This document shows, in pieces, positions 1 to 11,571 of a stretch of DNA of 64,000 nt (its first letter is position 1; each line of letters begins with the position of its first letter). The DNA is from Corbicula japonica (Eukaryota; Mollusca; Bivalvia; Venerida; Cyrenidae): positions 8,556,001 to 8,620,000 of the forward strand of contig JAZAYU010000012.1 of assembly GCA_038501625.1 (NCBI GenBank), read 5' to 3'. The notes under the pieces are model-generated. The model made no database searches. It had not been told where the DNA came from and worked only from the letters and a program-made list of their open reading frames with translations. A program made the position numbers and the translations under genes.

Positions 1-296
1 TTATATTGCTTATGACAACACGCTCGAGATGATGCCAAATTCTCAAGGTCAAGGTCACATTTGATGGAGTTATGCCCCTTTTTGTTCTTAGATTTTTACA
101 CGAAAACTTAACGTTGGCTATAACTTTGTCATTTCTTAATATTTTTACATCAAACTTTCAAATTATATTGCTTATGACAACACGCTCATGATGATGCCAA
201 ATTCTTTGATGGAGTTATGCCCCTTATTGTACTTGCATTTTTATTCCGACATAGCACCAGAGGGCGACACAAGTGTTCAACTGAACACCCATCTAG
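1..296 (+). mobile_element. 3' end of a Helentron-like non-autonomous element
   Basis: Two diverged direct repeats, each containing TATTGCTTATGACAACACGC followed by GGAGTTATGCCCCTT, lie about 160 bp apart. After them comes a perfect stem GTGTTC-AACT-GAACAC at 73-88 of the 201-300 stretch (273-288), eight bases, and CTAG at 293-296 followed by T. A short stem just upstream of a CTRR end is the usual 3' terminus of Helitron and Helentron elements, and internal tandem repeats are usual for their non-autonomous HINE relatives. The 5' end lies outside the window. The family name is inference. Confidence 0.55.
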
Positions 297-493
297 TTGT
301 TTCAAGCTATCCCTCTTGAGTTTTGCTGAGTCATTCTCTAAGTGAAAATAAATATTTAGTGAGATAAGCATCAAGGGCACGGTTCTCGCTGTGACCCGTG
401 CTGTGAAATGGTGCTGCAGATGTGCGATACTGATACAAATACACACAGGCATTCTTTCGACTTCATAACTCATTAGTCTCGAAACACATGTTT

Positions 494-716
494 CGTCTGC
501 TATCGTCTCGTTACAACGACGAGACTTGGTGCTGAAGATGATAAAACTGAGATTTGAAACCAGTCTCAAATCTCAAGCATCCGATTGGCTGAAATGGACA
601 CCAATCTCCATTTCAGCCAATCAGGTGCTTGAGATTTTAGACTGGTTTCCAATCTCAGTTTTGTAATCTTGAGGCATGGTCGTCTGCTACCGTCTCGTTT
701 TAAACGACGAGACTTG
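494..716. repeat. Foldback element flanked by short direct repeats
   Basis: A near-perfect inverted repeat at 541-666 pairs AAAACTGAGATTTGAAACC on the left with its complement on the right around a short centre; each arm is about 55 bp and includes the complement of CAGCCAATC. The foldback lies between two direct copies of a motif reading GTCTGCTAYCGTCTCGTT then ACGACGAGACTTGG (about 494-530 and 680-716). Another copy of the foldback is at 6930-7051. It looks like a MITE without coding capacity. Confidence 0.7.
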
Positions 717-2094
717 GATGGCACCGCATGGCAAAATCAACATAATGCATGCAGTTATAATAGAATGATGAATTTTTAATGATTTGTTTTTGTTCAAACT
801 TTGACAGTCATAACAATCCCCCTTTTGTCCGAAGAAAACGGCTTTGACCATTGTATAGACTGAATAAAGGAATAATTTTATTGTATTTGTAAGTCATAAT
901 TCACCGCTTTTAAAACCCATGTTCAATACAAATTCAATAAAATTACCAATTGACACGTTTCGTGAAAATTCAGATGAATTTTTTTCGAAGATAAAAACGC
1001 GGCGAATTCAGAGACTAAAATGTAATGTTTGAACGAAATATATTTCACCGGAAGTTCACATTAGGCTGCTCCCAATAAACGGGAATGTAGTTGGTTATAT
1101 TTTCGTGAAAATCAGCCGAGTAGTTTTTTTTAACTCCGGATGTATTTTCTTGGTTTATTCAGTATACATGGAGATAAGAACTGGACATAACAGAGATAAA
1201 CAATAGATAACTACTTAGAACTGTTTTATACAAATGGTTCTGTTCGGTTACATCGTGTGTGGTACATTAAGATGTTTACCTGTAAATCTTAAAGTCTGCT
1301 ATCCAGCCACACCGCACTGACCTACTGAGCATCGAAATGATTTATCTGTCAAGATATTTATTTAATAAATATCATTAAGTCGTTTAAATATTATTCTTTC
1401 TATTCTCTAACCTGACTCGGTCAAGTCATTAAAAGTTCCCTTCATTGCACACATTGTTACATTGTTACAATTTCTCTTAATTTGTATAGTGCGAGTTTTT
1501 CGTTTTGTATAAAGTTGAAATTCCTTTGTTAAACTCTGCCAAGTTCTGGCGTCGGAATAATGTATTTTTAGATGAAATATTTCTTTAAAAATATTGTATC
1601 ATTATAATTCGTGCGGGTTTAAATTCCGCGCTAGTGCAAATGCACAGACTTTAGCCACCGCGAAATGACAGCGTTTAATATGTCTTAGTAGAAAAAAATT
1701 GCGCGAAATAATGCCCTTGCGAAATACTAGTATGTAAATAATGTATTTTGTGCGAAATTGTGTCTGCGCAAAATTAAATGAAACTACAGTATGAGACTCG
1801 TAAAAATCCCTTTCTCCCATGCAACAGTTTATCTGGAATGTTCCCTAAAGTTTCGTATCAAAACACTAAACTTTATCTTTCCTCTAATACAAAAAGATAC
1901 ATAAAGATAACAACGAATGGGATGCCTTGCTTGTAGGAGTCTGTGGTACTTGAACTTTGATGAGTAATTTCAGCTTGTCCAATCTATCTTGTGTTTAGAC
2001 AAAGCTTATGCAGTACAACATCATATAATTATGTATGTATTGAGCAAAATTTAATTCTGAGATTTTGTTTTCAAAATCTGAATTTTATAATATA
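717..2094. other. Upstream intergenic region of the otopetrin gene
   Basis: I see no convincing exon here. A patch at about 1606-1795 is rich in GCGAAA and GCGCGAAA motifs, which recur near 10905, and may be another dispersed repeat. The promoter of the gene that follows should lie here or further left, but no core promoter element stands out in this AT-rich sequence. Confidence 0.4.
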
Positions 2095-2128
2095 ATGGCG
2101 ATTGAAATAGGAAGGGAAATGTTGAAAG
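2095..2128 (+). CDS. Candidate first coding exon of the otopetrin gene
   Basis: ATG at 2095 opens 11 codons (MAIEIGREMLK) plus one base and ends at a strong GTAAGA donor. The acceptor at 3186 needs exactly one preceding base, so the junction gives Gly-Leu-Glu. No other ATG with a phase-1 donor stood out between 1400 and 3180, but such a short exon can occur by chance. Confidence 0.35.
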
Positions 2129-5100
2129 GTAAGATTTCTTTTTGAGTATATAGTATTTATTTTCATATTAATATAAGATATACATCAAAGAAAAAAATAA
2201 ATTATATGAGTCCTCTTACACATGTAATGGAATAATCACATATACTTCTGATATAACATGGCATTAGTCTCACATCGTAAGGAAAATGCAATTTTCTTCA
2301 ACCGTGCAGCATATATCGTGTCTTTTTCAAGTCCGTCTAGAAAAAACTCAAATTAGCGTTATTTCGATTTTGATATTTTTACTTCTATATCTCTTGTTGA
2401 AACCAGCTGTAGAAAATTTATCGGTAAATGCTAGTAATGGCATATTATCTGCGTATGATGTCATATAATTGATTAAAGTAGCAGCCTCCATTATTTATTC
2501 ATTAGGAAGTTACAGGTGCTCATAAATTTCACTATAATTGCCCGTTTAAAACATAACTGTTATTTTTGGTGGCGTTTTTTTTTCGCTTGGCGTCTGTTCG
2601 TTATTTTGCTATTATTATTACATAAAGCATGCTGTATCTAAGTAAAGAATGAGTGAGCCCCTAGCGTAACCTTCCACATTGAAGCCTGGCCCGGGTCCGC
2701 CTGTAGCTGGTACATCTCTTAACCGGCCTCTCAAATATTAAAAAAGGCGACAAACCGTCTCAGATCCAATGAAATTTACTGTAACCTTTTTTCGCGATGC
2801 CGTACAAGTAGCGTTTTGGGGTTGTTTCTTCTTTCCACTTGGCGTAATTGTTGCGGCGAATTATCGCGAAACAAAACGAGATACCATCAATCAGACATCT
2901 TAAACTCGCTGAAAATTTAAACAAATATGTACCCACAAGGCGAGTGTAGGACAAGATATATCTATGTCTTACATGAAACATGCATATATTTGAAAATGTT
3001 GGACTATGCTTGATTGGATCCAATCCCAATGGTTCTTTTTTGCTTCAAATATTTCACGACGTTTTCCCCTTCTACTTCAGCGGAAATTCTATCGTCTATA
3101 AAGACTGATAACAACACTCAATCGAAAGTAATGAATTTGAGAGAAACTAAGATTTTACATACCCTTATATTTCTATTTCTTTCAGGTCTGGAACAAGGAG
3201 ATGGCCAGTACACTCTCGGTGCAGAGGACACCATTAACCTGGGAGGTGGTGTCAATGTGTCATTACTGACCTCTAGAAGTACGCAACACACACGTAGCAC
3301 ACTGGCACGTTTAAGGTATGTATGCTTGAACTATCTCTAATCTCTGTTTTATGATCTTAGGCCCAAGTTTTGCTGACGGCCCCCTTCTTGGCCTTGAAAC
3401 GGACCGGGGTTACCAAATCAAACTACTTTAACGACAATGCTCTTAGGATAAATAATTTTCTAGAACTTAGATACATTGAGCCAGAGACCAGACAATGATA
3501 ATCCAATGCCATAGAATTGTTTGAACAGGGAACCAGATTTTGTTGTATTGTAAGTCTTCAGCAAACGACAATTACATTATTGATTTATTTCAGTTTCGGA
3601 GAAAGTCTGTGTGTAATATGCAGTGGGTTGTACATGTTGTTTGTGGTGGTCGCTGGGCTGGTACTTCCGGTAGCCGAGGTGTTCATTGATCAACCATATC
3701 CTGCACTGTTCGAGGTAGGATTGGTAACAGTTTGAAAATAAAATCCTTTATGTATACCTAGTAATATTTGTCCAAACATTTTAAAAAGATTACCTTATAA
3801 TTATATACCTTATAAAATAGGTATATTATTCCTCAAAACCTCAAAATGAACCATTTTTGTCTTTCATAGTTTTTGTTTATTTCTTTTTTCCATGGGATAA
3901 GGTTGTTATACATTGGCGAACAGTGTAGATCCAGATCAGCTGGCACATCCGTGACGTCTGATCAGGATCTACACTGTTCGCTTTTGATTCATTAGGCTAT
4001 TTCTGACCTTGAAGCAAACAGTGCTGATATGGAGCGACACTTTTCGCACATACGATGAATCCCGTATATATGGACTAAAGGCTTTTTTCGATTTTTTATT
4101 TCGAATCTTTGAGCTTTATCTTATGTTGTATATGTTTTCCTGACTGAAACTCATCAAAGGTTACAGCAGTTATTTGTTTAGTTATCGTAGAATCTAAGAA
4201 CTTGATTGCTAAAATCCTCCGAGATATTTTAAAAATACACGTTACCTTTATTTTATGTATTCTTTCTTAATATTATGTTGATGTTTCTTCTCATTAAGAT
4301 GAAACACTTCAAATACTCCACCCGAAAGAAAGAGAAAATTATTTTTCTTAGTTTTCTTTGTTGATCAAATATACTTTGAACTATTTCAGGGATTTTATAT
4401 TTACCTCTTCGTGACGAGTGTAGCGTTTCTTGTTTACGCATACTCTTATTTATTGAGAATCAAAACAACGTCTGCTAAACGTGGAGGCCGCACTATCGTG
4501 TCGTCTGTACCAGTCCCAACCCGGAAACGGAACTCTTCTGCTGACGGAGCTATTTATACCCAGACCGGAAGTTTCTATCTCAGGCTTGGAGCTGTTGGTA
4601 TGTCGTTTATATCAAATCATTTTCTGCAAAATGATTAACCCTTATACCGAAATATAGCAGCGAATAACAATATTTTTAATGTAAACATCGGATTTTATCT
4701 ATGGTTTTAATGCTGATACAGTATTAAATACACCTGTTTCTTAATACCGTTGTGATACGTGTTTCTATCGCTACCAAAAAATGTCCGAATTTCAGAACGA
4801 GGCGGAGGCTGCTGAGCCGCGCTATTACAAAAAAATAGTCACGGACAAAAAATTTTAATGCTCCCGTATCTGGATTCAGATTTTATTGCCGATCACATGC
4901 TTCCATATTACAGCAGATTTTGTTGGTCATTGAAATCGTTTGATATTGTGAGTGACATTTTTTTCTTTGCAGGTTTTGGTATTGGAAGTATGATTAAAAG
5001 TGGCCTTCATTTTGGAGAATATTTCGAAATGACTTCCTCCCCTACATGTAGTCACGTGTTGTACGGGATGCGGCCGATACTTCATCTATGTTTTACCTTT

Positions 5101-8100
5101 ATACAGCTCTACTTTGTTTTCTTGAACTCCCAGGTATAGTTGATTGTAATTTATAGATAAATTGACAGTCGTGTACTGTGATAGCCTGTGAGCGAGTTTA
5201 ATGCTTTTTTGTATTAAAAATACTCAATAATGACACATAAAAATAATGGATTTGAAAATCTTATAGCTAATGAAATATATTTAAATGTATTTGTTTGTCC
5301 CATGTCTAGCTAGCTATTGATATAAAAATAAAATATTGAAATGAACAATCTCGGCTTTTCACCATTTTTTTAATGCACTAGAAATGAGAAGATTCAAAAC
5401 ATTTTTAGTTTAGGTCTATCTCAACCATTTACATTTCAGATGTTTTAGTACAGTGGATTTTTGTTTTATATTATATTTCTTGGCATGCAAACAGAATGCA
5501 GATAACTGCAGACTAATAATTTATATTCTGTTAAAATTAGAGAAAATATTTCATCTGATCTGTTGAGTAAATAGATGTAAATAAATATATACAAAATTCG
5601 TCCAGACTGTTTTTGTGATTGATGCGTACAACATTGCCGACTTGATGTGTGTTTGAAGTTATTTCACTTAGACAACTTGTGTGTGTTTGTTGTTATGCGA
5701 ACCTGTAGGGGCAAGTGTGACGTTGGTGCACCCTAGAACCTGACGAAATGTTTTGCCACTGGCCTTCCAAGGCGTTAACCCATCGGGTTCTTATAATCGT
5801 TAACTATTTGTGGTGTCTTTTTATTAATCCTAGTACAAATTCATGCTCCCTGTGCCTCTCTACGTTTTGTTTGTGTTAAGATACTGTGTTTTTCTACATG
5901 TGGCCATTCCTGAAATTCATATATAGCTTTTTTTGTAGATGTTGATACACCGATACCGGTTCCTGGCCAGGATAGGGTTGATGCATATGATCGCCACTAA
6001 CGTGGCTGTCTGGTTCCAGGACGTTGTCAAAGAAACACTGAGGGAGCTGGGGCGCTGGCAGGCACCGGAAACCATTACGAGTAACACTACATGTAAGAAA
6101 TTACACAACCTTGGTCAATGATCATAAAATTTAGATTGAAGAATAGTTTCAAAGCTCAAGCGTCTGAGTACTAATCAGCTTGGAGATTGAGCTCAAATTC
6201 ATCCAATAAACTGCTTTAGATTCGAGACTAGTTTATAATTTTGGCCAAGGACCTACGGTTATTTACCACTGAGAATGTCGCGTTTTTCAATCCATATTTG
6301 AATAAAATAAGACCAAGGACCTACAGTTATAAACTATTGAGAATGTCGCGTTTTGAATCCTTATTTGAGCCATAAGATATTTTATAGTCATCATTTTTCG
6401 ACAGTTTGTCACCGCTGCTCTTAGGTATTACTCGTGGCCTAAGCTTAATGTGTCAGTCATTAATATAGCGAAAATATGGTTGGTGTACTTGTTCATATGA
6501 AGAGAAGATCTGTTGCTTTGCCATATGAAGCTGGCCTAAATGTTACAAATCTAAGAATGGAAACCAGCCTCGGAGCGTCCAGTTGGTCAATTCAATTTCA
6601 ACAAAAAAATTCAGCCTGATCTCGCTGTCACCGTTGAACCCGTGTATTTGAATACGCATGTCGGCGCAACGATATACCGCCAGTCTAAAAAACGGCTAAC
6701 TTCTGAGTCTCTCTCTTATTATAAAGGCCCTAAATCGTAAAACTCATGTTGGAGACCCAATAAAATCTCATGCATCAAAAACTGAAAATATATTTTACCC
6801 TAGGCTATGTCCCACTTACATGTAGATTAAATAAAAATTACAGGATTGTCATGTCTGCTCTTCCGTCATGATTAATGCAAAAATTGTTAAAACTGAAAAA
6901 TTCCGACGGTACACTTCGGTCCAAGATCTTAAAACTAAGATTGGAGACCAGTCTCAAATCTCAAGCATCTGATTGGCTGAAATGGCGACAGGTCACCATT
7001 TCAGCCAATCAGATGCTTGAGATTTAAGACTGGTCTCTACTTTCAGTTTTATGATGTTGGGCTCTGCGCATGCTTTTCAAGTGTTCTTCATATGCATGCC
7101 GCTAACAGTCCATTTTTTGATTTTCTTAATACTATGACTGTTTTTCGTTACAGATAGAATTGCAGACAATCATTGGGAACACAGGATATCGCTATGTCAG
7201 GGTGATTCTTTGATGGGGGAAGTTGTTGAAACAGCCAGCCCCTATCTGTATCCCTGTAACATTATCTACAGCACCATATGTGCCAGTAAGTTTGTTTTTT
7301 CTTTGGTTCGAAATAATTATGCATGTTTAGATTAAACAAACTCGTTTAGTAAGCAGTTCCGCACCTTTGTACTTTCTGACAATACGTTAGTTTTTGGGGT
7401 CGGGAGACCCAGAGTTATCAGTTTTTGACTCTTGACAGTCTCAACTTGTCCAATAATAGTAACAAACTGCAGTCCTAAGAACCGTCAAAAAAGTAGTTCT
7501 CATTTTCAAAAGTCCTGACAGTAAATATGCCGACCCTTAGTACTTTGAATGCTTTACTATCGTAGACAAGAGTTTAAAACAATAAGAGATTTCTTAACAT
7601 AAATTTATTTGAAGTTCAACCTATATATTTTGCATTACAGAATCCATACCGCTTGATAAAATTTAGGGTAATTTAGGTTCAAAGCCGTAGAAATGATTAA
7701 TGAAAAAATGCATTTTTGTATAATTTCAGGTATTTTGCTTGTAATGTGGTTAAGTATCGGACAACGTAAAGACAGACAAGAACAGTCTGAAGAATCCGTA
7801 TCACCGGAGCGCTCGCAATCTCAAGTGGATTGCTCTAGCTCCAGTAGAGGCTTGTTTCTCGGAATCATCATTTTCGTGGCAGCAGTCATTATTCTTATCA
7901 CATTTTTCGTGCTAGTTCGGACAGCAGAATTCATGAACACGGCTGTCCGACTAGACCACCTAGGGGGCGTTGCAATATATGTTTTGACCACGATTGCAAT
8001 TATTGTTGCGTTTCACCGGACGCACGGCCTGCGTTACCCGAACCAGGACCAAGGTTTAGGGTTTGAAGAAGTGTTACTTGTGCTTACCTTACTGGGAGTT

Positions 8101-8505
8101 TACATTTTGTGCATTTCGAATATTATTTCCGGTGTTCTGACGGACGCTGAACACTACGGACACCTAATAATTCTTTCTAACTGTCTGTGTATTGTGCAAG
8201 GGACGGTGCAATCTCTCTATCTTTTGTACACGATGAGGAAACGTGTTTGGAAGAAAGAACAAGAGGACAGGAAAACAGGGCGGGAATTCGTGACCTTCTT
8301 GCTCATATGTAACATTGCATTATGGGGTATGACTATTTTTGAGGTGCAAAGATCTGAGGCAAATCCGGTTCAAGCCAGTTTCTATGGAAATATTGTATGG
8401 AATATCATCACACATATATCTGTGCCAATCGCCATTTTCTACCGATTTCACTCAACTGTTTGTCTGGCAAATATTTGGAAACACGCTTGGAAGTGTAGAA
8501 ATTAG
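2095..8505 (+). CDS. OTOP: Otopetrin-family proton channel, eight exons
   Basis: Otopetrins are proton-selective plasma-membrane channels used in acid sensing and pH balance. Exons: 2095-2128 (tentative), 3186-3315, 3594-3714, 4390-4597, 4973-5133, 5939-6092, 7154-7285 and 7730-8505, all with GT-AG borders and compatible phases; they sum to 1716 nt, 571 residues plus stop, the usual family length. Twelve hydrophobic segments can be counted, from LCVICSGLYMLFVVV at about residue 58 to the last near residue 545. Family signatures include FGIGSMIKSGLHFGEYFE after the third segment and IFYRFHSTVCLANIWK near the C-terminus. The cytoplasmic loop between segments 6 and 7 is rich in K, E, Q and S. 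The first exon is the weak point: it was chosen because its 11 codons end in a phase-1 GTAAGA donor that exactly fits the next acceptor. No frameshift or stop interrupts the remaining exons. The last exon alone carries segments 7-12. Confidence 0.9.
3916..3981. repeat. Short palindromic repeat in otopetrin intron 3
   Basis: GCGAACAGTGTAGATCC at the left pairs with GGATCTACACTGTTCGC at the right, with CAGATCAG/CTGATCAG inside the arms. A degraded copy is at 59973-60046, so this is a dispersed foldback family and not a regulatory site of this gene. Confidence 0.7.
5616..5937 (+). repeat. SINE-like dispersed repeat, copy 1
   Basis: This is the first of about ten copies of a ~300 bp family marked in order by GAACCTGT, GTTGGTGCA, CCTAGAACCTG, TTTTGCCACTG, AGGCGNTAACCC, GGTTCT, TTGTGGTGTC and, near the end, TGTGGCNATTCCTG followed by CATAT and a T-rich tail. 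Here the T-rich tail abuts the acceptor of the exon at 5939, so it seems to form the polypyrimidine tract. The family carries no open frame; SINE-like is inferred from size and dispersal. Confidence 0.6.
6122..6369. repeat. Decayed foldback copy and a two-unit direct repeat
   Basis: At 6122-6240 is a weak relative of the foldback of 541-666. At 6243-6369 the phrase CCAAGGACCTAC followed by GAGAATGTCGCGTTTT occurs twice about 70 bp apart. Both lie in the otopetrin intron between 6093 and 7153. Confidence 0.5.
6930..7051. repeat. Foldback MITE, second copy
   Basis: Arms of about 50 bp pair almost perfectly; both contain CTCAAGCATCTGATTGGCTG or its complement. It matches 541-666 in sequence and layout, and sits about 100 bp upstream of the exon starting at 7154. 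Confidence 0.75.
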
Positions 8506-10914
8506 GATTTGAAACATGGAATAGCGTCATTTACATTAGGTTCTCAGTGTTTTATAGTTCGTGCTGTCTTTTTGAAATTGATCCTGTTATTATTTTTATG
8601 AACACTTTCCTCTACTTTTTTGCTGTGCGGAAAGAATATGATTTCTGACTGTGGCTGTTTTTGATGTGCCAATTTCCTTTTTTTTACTTATGAAAAGAAA
8701 GACAAATCCGCTAAATGAACACATCAAGTTAATTGTAGCTGAAATTATTACACATTCTTGTCACCTAATCATTTCACTTGTAATACTTTATTGTAACAAA
8801 GCTGTTCTGGTTATATGGTGCATTATAGGAGGGCTGTTTGACAAGTTCACGGAATGATAAAATTCCATGAACTTATAGAACAGCTCTCATATAAAATGAT
8901 TTGAATTAACCATTTTCCATATGGCATACTTTGGTTGTTATAGTTTATAATTTGGAACTGAACCGGAGTTCTGACGTTATCACTTACAACCTTGCTATGA
9001 AATTTACAGTCTCTTTAGGTATTCCCTCATTAAAAAATATGCTTCTAAAACAAATGTCATTTATTGGGAACAAAATGCTATTATATGATCTCTTAGGTAT
9101 TCCGTACAGCGACCATAATAAGATTTTACGTCATGTGTCGTCTGCGGCAACGTTAACGTAAAATTGCTATCGTGCCGCCGCCTTCTTTGCTTGAAACCGA
9201 CGTGCCATTTAGTTAAACTAATTTCAGTCTCTGATAATGGGGAATCAAAATTGCTGTTTTATTTCTTTTGTAAATAAACCATTTATGTCTTGCGAGAGTC
9301 CTAACGTGGAACTTTGTTTCGGTGCTCAGAAGTATATACATGTACATGTTTATCGTAATATGCCAGTTTTGATATCTAGTCATTTTGGTCTGGGTTATAA
9401 TATTCTAACCCAGTTTTGGTGTATGTATACATACATTTTTTCCTCGATTATATATTCTTATAGTACTGACCAAAACTTTGTATTTATTGATTGGGTCCAT
9501 TCTGTAATAATAGATAATTGGGTCCATTTTGTAATAATAAAGATACATCTTTGTATTTGAATCGTCTTTTTTAAATCCGTTAATTGACCCATGCCACGTG
9601 CATGGCGCACTTCAGACATCATGGAGTGAAGCATGGGTTAGCAAGACACTGGTCTTGGGGCATTTTTATTAGATAAAACACAGTGTAACCAGCGATAAAG
9701 ATCACTAGTAAATCGTATCCAAAGCACGATCAGGGAGCTTATTACGGTGTACGCAGCTTTCAGATTAGTGCAGATTTATATATTAACGCAGCATTTTCTC
9801 ATAAAATGTAGAACCCTCAAGATTTTAACACAAACTTCCGTATTTAAATCGCGGTAAAATATTTTTTATTATCCTTTCTACCACTCCAAGAATCAACGGA
9901 TAGGTGCTGAATTCAGTTGGCTTTTAAAATAAGTAAATATATATTTCCAAGAGTTAAACAAAACTAGCGAAAATGAAAATAACTGTCACCGCTGACAAAT
10001 TCGCAAAAACTTACCGTGTCTGCTCCTGGATCTGCCGGTTGAATGGTGTTAGAAGAGAGCACTCCAAACATGGAAATTATCTTTAGACTTATCTATTTCT
10101 GTATCATATAGGTAAAAAACGGGTTAAGGCTGCAACATATTTGGCAGCAAGCATTTGTTAATACGAAGCTAAAGAGAATATCTAAAATTAATTGGTTATC
10201 ACGAATGAAGCTGTAAAAAATTAACCTAAATAGGGTTGGCATGTTGTATCAAATCTTGGTGTGTAGCAATGATATATGAAGACAAATCTTTAAATTGCAT
10301 TTTGTATCACTCTGGTCAAGGGTACAGTGAAGAAGTACCGAAATTCGGTTGAATTTGTGGCTTCCGTTTAACGGCAGCGGAGGTTGAAAAATTGTCTCAT
10401 AATACCACACGTGTCTTGAAGTCAAGTTACTAAAAAATGTGAGTTTCAGCTGTTAACTTCATATGGATTCATCTTCTGTAAATGTTGGTGTGTTATCATC
10501 AAATTTGATGATTATGGATAGCATTTTAAGTTGTTAGTTCTTAGCCAGGTCTCTGTTACTGAAACAAATTTGTTTCTGGATAGAAAACCTTCAAATTGGG
10601 TTTACATGGAATAGTTAGCTTGAGACCATGTAACATGTATGTGGTGTAATTGTTACTTCATGTTTTACTAGTTTTAGAGGACACACTAGTGATCGCTCAG
10701 GTTAAGATACCACATGACTTTTAAGTTTTAACATTTAGTATTTGACTTAATACTAAACATTAATTCAGTAACTTCAGATGGGACATACTTATTTTTATTA
10801 AATTTCAAGTAACAAAACGCATAAAAAGTTATCTTACTGTTTGTTTTAAGGTGATTCTCACGGTTAAATAAAAAAAGGTAAGGGGTTGATTTGCGCAATT
10901 TTCCCAGCGCGAAA
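8506..10914. other. 3' flank of otopetrin gene and intergenic DNA
   Basis: Several short open frames occur, none with recognisable protein character or splice support. An AATAAA at 9536-9541 could be a distal polyadenylation signal about 1 kb after the stop. The rest is AT-rich sequence in which I recognise nothing. Confidence 0.4.
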
Positions 10915-11096
10915 TACAGTATAACCTGTCTTCAAAGACCACGTTAGGGAAAACCTAAATGTGGTCTTTAAAGTCATGTGGTCTTTGTTCACATATGAAT
11001 TTATTCTTTAATTCGGTCAGTAGAGCAAATAAAATGCGGTCTTTATCCGCAGATGGTCTTTGTTAACAGGTGGTCTAAGGCACAGGTTCGACTGTA
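10915..11096. mobile_element. Tc1/mariner-type MITE
   Basis: The 182 bp element starts TACAGTATAACCTGTC and ends with the complement of TACAGTCGAACCTGTG: 16 bp terminal inverted repeats with 13 matches, bounded by TA. Inside, the phrase TGGTCTTT and its variants recur. A TA target and CAGT termini are usual for Tc1/mariner-derived MITEs. It has no coding capacity. Confidence 0.65.
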
Positions 11097-11571
11097 CGCG
11101 AATGAAACACACTCTGACTTTGTTTAGATAGGGGATTTTAACATGATCCAGTAAATTAATTATGGCTTAATACCTTCTTTTACTGTAACAAATAATATTT
11201 TATCAAATCTAACTTGACTACAAAAATTCCCCAACAAACTTTATTTCTATTTGATTAATATATAACAGTTTGATTAATATATAACAGTTGTATTTGTTTT
11301 TGTCCTCGTTCTGAATTTAGTCCAATATTAAGACCTCGTTTGATTATCAGCGGTGTGACCGTGTAAGGTGCATTGATTGATTTTCAATACTCAATAGCAT
11401 TGGTTGGTATAAGATATTTTATGTACTAGATTTTAAATGTACATGTACGCACCATTATTAAAGGGGAAGCTTTAATTTGTCATTTATTAAACACGTGTGT
11501 ATGGAATATTCGTTTAGGGACTACTATACGCGTACGCGTTGTTTTAACTTAACGGACTATTAAAAGAAGAA
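11097..11571. other. Promoter-side region of the MIEAP-domain gene
   Basis: A 21 bp unit, TTTGATTAATATATAACAG, occurs twice in tandem near 11252-11290. The sequence TACGCGTACGCG lies about 45 bp before the start codon at 11572. No TATA box at a fixed spacing could be assigned. Confidence 0.35.

Noticed and set aside
7693..7729. ATG at 7693 as the start of a separate six-segment membrane protein
   Set aside because: The 7730 acceptor and phase join this exon to the otopetrin exons upstream, and the hydrophobic segments complete the family's set of twelve.
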